From assembly GCA_020439745.1 (NCBI GenBank), contig JAGQSC010000025.1, positions 1-64,000 on the forward strand: 64,000 nucleotides of DNA. The letters are read 5' to 3'. Numbering within the stretch: the stretch's first letter is position 1; the number at the start of each line of letters is the position of its first letter. The translations under genes were made by a program, and so were the position numbers. This document shows positions 58,629 through 64,000 of this stretch, piece after piece. The notes beneath the pieces were generated by a model, which saw only the letters and a list, made by a program, of their open reading frames with translations, made no database searches and had not been told where the DNA came from. Source of the DNA: Acidobacteriota bacterium. Lineage in GTDB: Bacteria > Acidobacteriota > Holophagae > Acanthopleuribacterales > Acanthopleuribacteraceae.

Positions 58629-60767
58629 TTAAATAGGTCTAAATTGCGGTTTCACCAGCTTGACCGGGATCTCGAATGGACTAGCTACTTGAGATAATTC
58701 AAAGCCGAATCCGGCAACTAGGTCGCAGGCAGATTGACTGGCCCAGATAACACCATCAGGTGTGAGTTGCACCAGTCGATTTGTTTGATCGCGCACCTCT
58801 CCTTTTCCGGTCTGCGGATTGAGCGCCCCACAATGTACGGCGCACGCAATGTCTGACTGTGTGGCGATGAGTTCCTGAGCACATTGGATTGCGCGACCAG
58901 GCCCAGGGAACAGTGCCAGATTGGGATCCATGGACATGCCGCCAAAACGCATCACGTTGGAAGCGAACAAAGCCTGTGGGAGATTGCCGCGAATAGCAAG
59001 ACAAGTAGCAATGCGTAGATCGGGTTCCGTATCAAACTGAAGCGATCCTACAAACGATTCAATGGGATCCAGGATTTCATCTTGATTGCCGACAAAAGGG
59101 AGATGGTCCACGCCAGGTAATTCGAGCAAGGTGGCTTGGGGGATGCGTTCCGCGACGTATCGTCCTTCTTCCACTTTCAGGCACATGTCGCCCGTTCGAT
59201 GGATGACAAGTGTTGGCGCGCTGATGTTGGGGAGTACATGCCTCACGTCGATCTCGGCATTCATTTGCGTCAGTGCGACTGCGGCATTCGGGCTTGCGCC
59301 CATACGCAAGTAAGTCGCCCACCAACGCCGGAATTCGGCGTCGTGTGCCATGGATGGCGCCCTGTCTTCAATGCCAACCGGTCCTCCCCACTCTTTGCGC
59401 ATGAACTCAAAGAATCGGGCCCGCTGCTCCGCGGTAGGCGCCCAAGGGTAGTCGGGTGCCCAAATTCGTTTGGCATAGGTGCCAACCATGACAATACCCA
59501 AGGTCTTTTCAGGGTAGGTGGCTGCGAACAGGGCACAAAGTGGTCCACCTTCCGACACGCCGCATAACGCGGCTCGCTGTGAACCCGCGGCTTCCATCAC
59601 GGCGCGTACGTCGTCCATGCGTTGCTCCATGGTTGGCAACCGGTCCAACGGAACGCGGTCTGACAATCCAGTTCCTCGTTTGTCAAATACAATGAGGCGG
59701 GAGAAACCAGCCAATCGATATAGGAAGCGGGCAAAGTGCCGATCGCGCCAGAAGTACTCCAAATGCGAGACCCAACCCATGACAAACACCAGATCGATGG
59801 GTCCATCGCCGACGACCTGGTAGGCGATGTTCACATCACCACTCTGGGCGTAGCGCACCTCAGGCATTTCCAGAAAACTCAGATCCAACTCAAATTCTGG
59901 TTTGCGGTAGGCAACCCTGGGGTGCTGACTCTCATTCCAGGGTCGATGGAGGCGTGGAACTAGGTTGCGTAAGGCTTCAGCACAATCACTGGCAGAATGG
60001 AACCGGTGTTGAGGGTCCTTTTCCAATTGGTGAAAAACCACTTCCTGCAATTCCGTGGGGATACCCTCTAGGAGGTTGGTCAGCGCCTCCGGTGCCTGAT
60101 GAAGAATCGCGTAAATGGTTTTGATCGGGTTTGCCCGTTGAAAGGGTCTGGTGCCGGTGATCATTTCGTAAAGCACAATTCCCAAGGTGAACAGATCACT
60201 TTCGGGCCCAACGGGCTCGCCCTGAACTTGTTCGGGTGACATGTAGTCCAGAGTACCCTGCGAATGAGGATGACCGACGGTTTCGTGGGAACTGCGGGCC
60301 AAACCGAAATCAAGGATCTTCAATCGACCGTCTGCGAGCAAGAAAATGTTTTCTGGTTTTAGGTCACAATGAACGATTCCTTTTGCATGTGCGGATGCGA
60401 GCCCGTCGGCAATCAAGGCACAGAGCTTTGTCGCTTCGTGCCAAGGGATGCGCGCCACCGTCTCAAGCCTGGACCGAAGTGTTTCACCTTCCAGTAATTC
60501 TGTAACCACATAATGACAGCCAAAATAGTCACCGATATCAAACACGGACAAGATGTTGGGATGGGACAGAGCTGCGATGGCCTTTGCTTCGCGCTGGAAT
60601 TGATCGTGTTTGTCGTTGGCTCGGTAGGGTACCTCTTTGAGGACCTTGATGGCCACGTCACGTTCCAGTCGGGTATCTCGTGCCTTGTAGACGCGTCCCA
60701 TTCCACCGGACCCAATCATGTGGGTCACTTTGTAGGGACCCAGGACAGTACCGATATCGATGGTCAT
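58629..60767 (-). CDS. Ser/Thr kinase fused to alpha/beta hydrolase and decayed cyclase domain
   Basis: Three parts make up the 712 residues. The kinase (1-275) has GSGGMGRVYKA, Lys41, HCDLKPEN (Cys instead of the usual Arg before Asp135) and DFGLA. The alpha/beta hydrolase (about 300-575) has the nucleophile elbow CGVSEGGPL, RTGD and GVDHLPF. The last 120 residues (GPGRAIQCAQEL...AVHCGALNPQTGKGEV...ACDLVAGFGFELSQV) align by eye with class III nucleotidyl cyclases, but the metal-binding aspartates are gone. Hydrolase-cyclase fusions are known; the added kinase and lost cyclase sites are unusual. Confidence 0.88.
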   Translation of the reverse strand: MTIDIGTVLGPYKVTHMIGSGGMGRVYKARDTRLERDVAIKVLKEVPYRANDKHDQFQREAKAIAALSHPNILSVFDIGDYFGCHYVVTELLEGETLRSRLETVARIPWHEATKLCALIADGLASAHAKGIVHCDLKPENIFLLADGRLKILDFGLARSSHETVGHPHSQGTLDYMSPEQVQGEPVGPESDLFTLGIVLYEMITGTRPFQRANPIKTIYAILHQAPEALTNLLEGIPTELQEVVFHQLEKDPQHRFHSASDCAEALRNLVPRLHRPWNESQHPRVAYRKPEFELDLSFLEMPEVRYAQSGDVNIAYQVVGDGPIDLVFVMGWVSHLEYFWRDRHFARFLYRLAGFSRLIVFDKRGTGLSDRVPLDRLPTMEQRMDDVRAVMEAAGSQRAALCGVSEGGPLCALFAATYPEKTLGIVMVGTYAKRIWAPDYPWAPTAEQRARFFEFMRKEWGGPVGIEDRAPSMAHDAEFRRWWATYLRMGASPNAAVALTQMNAEIDVRHVLPNISAPTLVIHRTGDMCLKVEEGRYVAERIPQATLLELPGVDHLPFVGNQDEILDPIESFVGSLQFDTEPDLRIATCLAIRGNLPQALFASNVMRFGGMSMDPNLALFPGPGRAIQCAQELIATQSDIACAVHCGALNPQTGKGEVRDQTNRLVQLTPDGVIWASQSACDLVAGFGFELSQVASPFEIPVKLVKPQFRPI

Positions 60768-62479
60768 GTTTGCATTTGTTGGGCCAACGCCGCAACGCGC
60801 GCGTCCTTATCATTCTTGAACCGAGTGAGGGCGGCCATGAGTGTGCGGTGTCCGGAGGTGGACAGGGCTTGAGCCGCCGACAACCTTCGAGAACCCGATT
60901 TGAATTTCGCCAGCAGGGACGTCTCTTGCAAAATACCTGTCAGATAGGTGAGCGCGTGACCTGATCCGGTCTTGGCCAGTGCGGTCATTACTTGCAAAGC
61001 CATGCGGTCGTCACTCTGGCGTTCAGCCAGATCAATGAGGGATTCGGCGTAGGCACTGTTTTGTGCGTTGCCAATGATGTGCAGGAAGGTACTCAAGGTG
61101 GCGTTGGATGCCTGGTCGATGAGTTTGACGCCTTGGTCCACCAATTCGGGGTCGCTTAGCGCAAACAGGCAGCGATGTGCCTGGTCTGCAACTTTCTCGT
61201 GCATGGGTTGTTCCAACAATTGCTTGAGTGTGGTGGTCATGGATTCCGGCGGCGACGCAGCCAACACAAACAGGAGATTGCGCTGCAAGTACCAGGGCGC
61301 CTGATTGTTCATTGCTGAACGCAAGCTGGATACCAGTTCATCGTGAATGCTACTGCCCATGGCTGAAAGCACGTTGAGCACCGTTCGCCTTTCTTGTTTG
61401 TCTTCCGATTCACCCAGGTGATGAATCAGCGTACGACAGATGATGGTGGGCCGTTCTGTAAAAAGCACTTTGATATTGCGATCTAGCCTGGTGTCGGTGT
61501 TCTTGGCCTTAAACAGTTCAGCCATGAGCTCTGGCGTCAGTCTTTCGCGGAGCCGATCTTCCGATTCTGTGTTTGGGCGCTGGGCCGCGAAGCTTGCAAG
61601 CGTGTAGAAGCCAAACACAATTCCCGGATAGAAGCGCTGGGTCAGATAGCGATCTAACAACAGACAAAGGGAATTCAAGTGCAGGTTGAACGATGCATCG
61701 TCAAGGAGTACTTCCATGTCTTGTGGAATGGTTTTGAATACCGAATGGACCACTTCATCCAAATCTCGTTCGACCACAGCTTCCAAAACGATGCGGTATC
61801 GCGACAGTGCCAAGCGCTGCACATCGGGACTCTTTGAGTGGAAGTGTTTGCGCATGTTTGCCATGAAGTCGACCACTTTCCAGACTTCCTTTTGTTGCAG
61901 TTGTTCGTTTACGCGCGCCCTGAGCGTTGAACCAGAATCCTGTGAAATGAACAGGTCCGGCTCAAACATGTTTGACGTGTGTTGGGGTTCTACCACCGGC
62001 AGTTCAGGCGTTTTTTGCTCGGCAAGTGGTCGGGCCGCGTTGAAACTGTTGTCCAAGCGGCTGGCGTTGATTTGAATGTGTTCCACGCCTGCTGGAACCA
62101 AAATGCGACTGGCGACCGATTCGTCGTTAAACAAGAGGGGGTCGGTCTTGAACAGTTGAACGAATGCTTCCAATTCTCGTTTGTTCAGACCGGCGGTCAT
62201 GGAGACTTCGGCGATTTTGCGCTCCATACAATGACCCACAAACCAATCAATGACCGCTTTGTTCAGGTGCTTGGGCTCCACGTATTGTCCATTCACCATC
62301 AGGAAATGGGCATTCACTTCAAGCGTGAGACCACCGTCTCGTTCAATGAGCGATTGGCAGCCGCTCAAAAGGAACTGAAATTGTCGGATGACCGATGGAT
62401 TCTCCGCCGGGTAGATCTGACTGTAGTCAAAACACGCTTTAGTAAACGCAATGACCCCGTGGTGGGTCTTCTCAATCAC
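60764..62479 (-). CDS. Helical-repeat (HEAT-like) protein, operon partner of the kinase
   Basis: The 571-residue protein is almost entirely helical. It begins with an HD-GYP-associated-like N-terminal segment (VNAHFLMVNGQYVEPKHLNKAVIDWFVGHCMERKI...VSMTAGLNKRELEAFVQLF). Its C-terminal half contains HEAT-like repeats (GSSIHDELVSSLRSAMN, LKQLLEQPMHEKVADQAHRCLFAL, GHRTLMAALTRFKNDKDARVAALAQQMQ). No enzyme motif is visible. Its 3' end overlaps the kinase ATG by 4 nt, so the two are made together; it may be a scaffold or substrate. The family name is unknown to me. Confidence 0.82.
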   Translation of the reverse strand: MIEKTHHGVIAFTKACFDYSQIYPAENPSVIRQFQFLLSGCQSLIERDGGLTLEVNAHFLMVNGQYVEPKHLNKAVIDWFVGHCMERKIAEVSMTAGLNKRELEAFVQLFKTDPLLFNDESVASRILVPAGVEHIQINASRLDNSFNAARPLAEQKTPELPVVEPQHTSNMFEPDLFISQDSGSTLRARVNEQLQQKEVWKVVDFMANMRKHFHSKSPDVQRLALSRYRIVLEAVVERDLDEVVHSVFKTIPQDMEVLLDDASFNLHLNSLCLLLDRYLTQRFYPGIVFGFYTLASFAAQRPNTESEDRLRERLTPELMAELFKAKNTDTRLDRNIKVLFTERPTIICRTLIHHLGESEDKQERRTVLNVLSAMGSSIHDELVSSLRSAMNNQAPWYLQRNLLFVLAASPPESMTTTLKQLLEQPMHEKVADQAHRCLFALSDPELVDQGVKLIDQASNATLSTFLHIIGNAQNSAYAESLIDLAERQSDDRMALQVMTALAKTGSGHALTYLTGILQETSLLAKFKSGSRRLSAAQALSTSGHRTLMAALTRFKNDKDARVAALAQQMQT

Positions 62480-62626
62480 GATGTGCTCCAGTTATGGTGA
62501 CCATTCATCCTAAATCGGGACTTGGGCTGCGTCAATTCATGTTGTTGTCGTAAACACGGACCGGATAAACTTAATCGGGCTGGGCCGTAAGCGTCAGCAG
62601 ATAAAAACAGTCAATAGGTGGCAGGT

Positions 62627-62968
62627 ATGACACTTACACTATATAGACCCACGGGGCCTCAGGAACTGGCTTTGGTCGAAGCCAGCGGGTTTCGCAGGTG
62701 GCCTCCGCGACTTCCTGACCAGCCTATCTTTTACCCAGTGACCAACGAAGCCTATGCCATCCAAATCGCGCGGGATTGGAATGTTCCTGCCAGTGGAAAA
62801 GGGTATGTGACGAAATTCGAAGTGGACGAAGTGTTCATGTCGCAATTTCCCATCCACACGGTAGGCGGTTCGGAGCATCAGGAATGGTGGGTTCCTGCCG
62901 AAAAGCTTGAAGAACTTAACGATCACATCGTTGGCATCATCCAAGTCATTCACTCGTTTGGTTCGTGA
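62627..62968 (+). CDS. Conserved hypothetical protein
   Basis: The 113-residue protein reads MTLTLYRPTGPQELALVEASGFRRWPPRLPDQPIFYPVTNEAYAIQIARDW and continues VTKFEVDEVFMSQFPIHTVGGSEHQEWWVPAEKLEELNDHIVG. I recall near-identical small proteins in many bacteria, sometimes labelled ADP-ribosylation/crystallin-like, but no function is established. ATG 62627 is preferred over GTG 62618. It stands alone. Confidence 0.85.
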   Translation: MTLTLYRPTGPQELALVEASGFRRWPPRLPDQPIFYPVTNEAYAIQIARDWNVPASGKGYVTKFEVDEVFMSQFPIHTVGGSEHQEWWVPAEKLEELNDHIVGIIQVIHSFGS

Positions 62969-63078
62969 TTCGGTTTGAGTGACCAATAGTCCACCGGTCC
63001 TGGGCTTGAGGCTGTTTGCTTTCGTTAAAGACATACGGAATGGGATAATGGTCCAGCGTCACGGGGAAGAGGTGCGTC

Positions 63079-64000
63079 CTGTCTGACCACAATCAACGGA
63101 TCCAGGAGATCGCGGACCGAGCCGCGCAACTTGAGAAGGAAGCGCGAGACGTCTACCTATCTGACCAATGTGCAGGCGATCAGAACCTGAAGTTGGCGGT
63201 GCTGGCTCGACTGAAAGACATGCCTGCACAACGATCCGGTCAACACCTCATTGGCAATCAGGTCGCCTATTTGATTTTCGAACAGGTGCTGGGCGCGGGC
63301 GGTATGGGCGAAGTCTATGTGGCCTTCGACGAACGATTGGAGCGTCGTGTAGCGGTTAAGGCGATTCGATCGAATTTCCGCTTGGATGCGGAGATCCGTG
63401 GCCGGTTTGCTCGCGAAGCCAAGATTCTGTCACAACTCGAGCACCCGAATATTTGCCGGGTCTATGATTATTTCTCAGCGGACGATGCCGATTTCCTCGT
63501 GTTGGAGTGGATTCACGGATCCACTTTGAACGATGCACTGGACAAAGGTTTAAGCTACCCCCGTAAGCTGGAAATTGCTTGCCTGATTGCAGCAGGGCTT
63601 CAAGCTGCTCATGCCAAACAGATCGTGCACCGCGACTTAAAGCCAGGCAATGTGATGATCACCGACAGAGATGAACTGAAGATCCTGGACTTTGGATTGG
63701 CACGACCTGTGGGTGACCCGGCAGACATGAAAAGCCTTCCACCAGCAGACCACGGAAGTGATGCATTTGTCACGACCGTCGGCCAGATTATGGGTACGCC
63801 CATGTTCATGAGCCCGGAACAGGCACACGGTAAGAACATCACCACCGCTAGTGACATGTATTCATTTGGGTTGCTCCTGCAATGGCTGTTCACGGAGTCG
63901 CTTCCTTATGAGCCTGGTATCAGTTCGTTTGAGTTGATTGTGCGGGCAGGAAAGGCCAACACGGTGCCGGTTGAGGGTCTGGATTCCGATTTGACTCGAT
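63079..64000 (+). CDS. Ser/Thr protein kinase, CTG start, truncated by window end
   Basis: The frame is open from 63049 to the window end. It encodes SDHNQRIQEIADRAAQLEKEARDVYLSDQC, the usual N-terminal helix of Acidobacteria-type kinases. The kinase then has GAGGMGEVYVAFD, VAVKAIR, HRDLKPGN, DFGLA and FMSPEQAHG. There is no ATG, GTG or TTG before codon 40. A CTG at 63079 lies 6 nt after GAAGAGG (63066-63072) and gives the expected N-terminus, so a CTG start is likely. All catalytic residues are present. About 307 residues are visible; the C-terminal domains lie outside. Confidence 0.9.
   Translation, partial: MSDHNQRIQEIADRAAQLEKEARDVYLSDQCAGDQNLKLAVLARLKDMPAQRSGQHLIGNQVAYLIFEQVLGAGGMGEVYVAFDERLERRVAVKAIRSNFRLDAEIRGRFAREAKILSQLEHPNICRVYDYFSADDADFLVLEWIHGSTLNDALDKGLSYPRKLEIACLIAAGLQAAHAKQIVHRDLKPGNVMITDRDELKILDFGLARPVGDPADMKSLPPADHGSDAFVTTVGQIMGTPMFMSPEQAHGKNITTASDMYSFGLLLQWLFTESLPYEPGISSFELIVRAGKANTVPVEGLDSDLTR

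Overview
The window reads as a bacterial chromosome segment, most likely from an Acidobacteriota-type (Holophagae/Acanthopleuribacter-like) or similar deep-branching Gram-negative lineage. This is inferred from its protein families: FG-GAP/UnbV lipoproteins, several eukaryote-type Ser/Thr kinases, a CadC-like winged-helix/TPR regulator, an MglA-type GTPase fused to a sensor module, a futalosine-pathway menaquinone gene (mqnA) and giant multihaem cytochromes. No rRNA is present to settle the taxonomy.

Positions 1-24,500 are accessory in character. Small stress, immunity and toxin-antitoxin genes (SUKH immunity protein, Fic, HipBA, a CopG/MazF-like pair plus a decayed copy of its antitoxin and promoter) are mixed with single metabolic or regulatory genes: an ABC exporter with a cNMP-binding domain, a PP2C-like phosphatase, two ArsR-SRPBCC modules, an SSS/DUF4212 symporter and an agmatine-deiminase-like enzyme with C-terminal calcium-binding-type repeats. 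The spaces between them are filled by at least five families of dispersed, hairpin-rich intergenic repeats. These are almost absent from the rest of the window, apart from two copies at 43.2-43.9 kb.

Positions 24,500-32,900 hold ordinary single genes: DUF1330, SRPBCC, a ModA-like binding protein, a metallo-beta-lactamase-fold protein divergent from a LysR regulator, a quinone oxidoreductase, a polytopic membrane protein, and an AraC regulator divergent from a short-chain dehydrogenase.

The most striking system is a six-gene minus-strand operon from 41458 down to 32935, with genes overlapping or nearly touching. In order it encodes a ferric-reductase-like di-haem b membrane protein with two H-X13-H pairs, a 23-CxxCH cytochrome, a 31-CxxCH cytochrome containing six exact 216-bp tandem units, an outer-membrane beta-barrel candidate, a membrane-anchored FAD/NAD(P)/ferredoxin oxidoreductase, and a zinc-ribbon/TPR membrane protein. 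I interpret it as a complete cell-envelope electron conduit, from cytosolic ferredoxin/NAD(P)H or quinol through 54 c-type haems across an outer-membrane barrel.

Positions 41,700-64,000 look like core genome: a DEAD-box RNA helicase that appears to use an AUU start codon, GST, amidohydrolase, three tRNAs (Leu, Cys, Gly), an MglA GTPase-GAF-histidine-kinase fusion lacking the phospho-accepting His, an NSS transporter, mqnA, tandem PilZ, GH25, thioesterase and radical SAM genes, a winged-helix TPR regulator, a secreted beta-helix protein, a Ser/Thr kinase fused to an alpha/beta hydrolase and a decayed cyclase-like domain, a helical-repeat partner gene, and a second Ser/Thr kinase that apparently starts at CTG and runs off the end.
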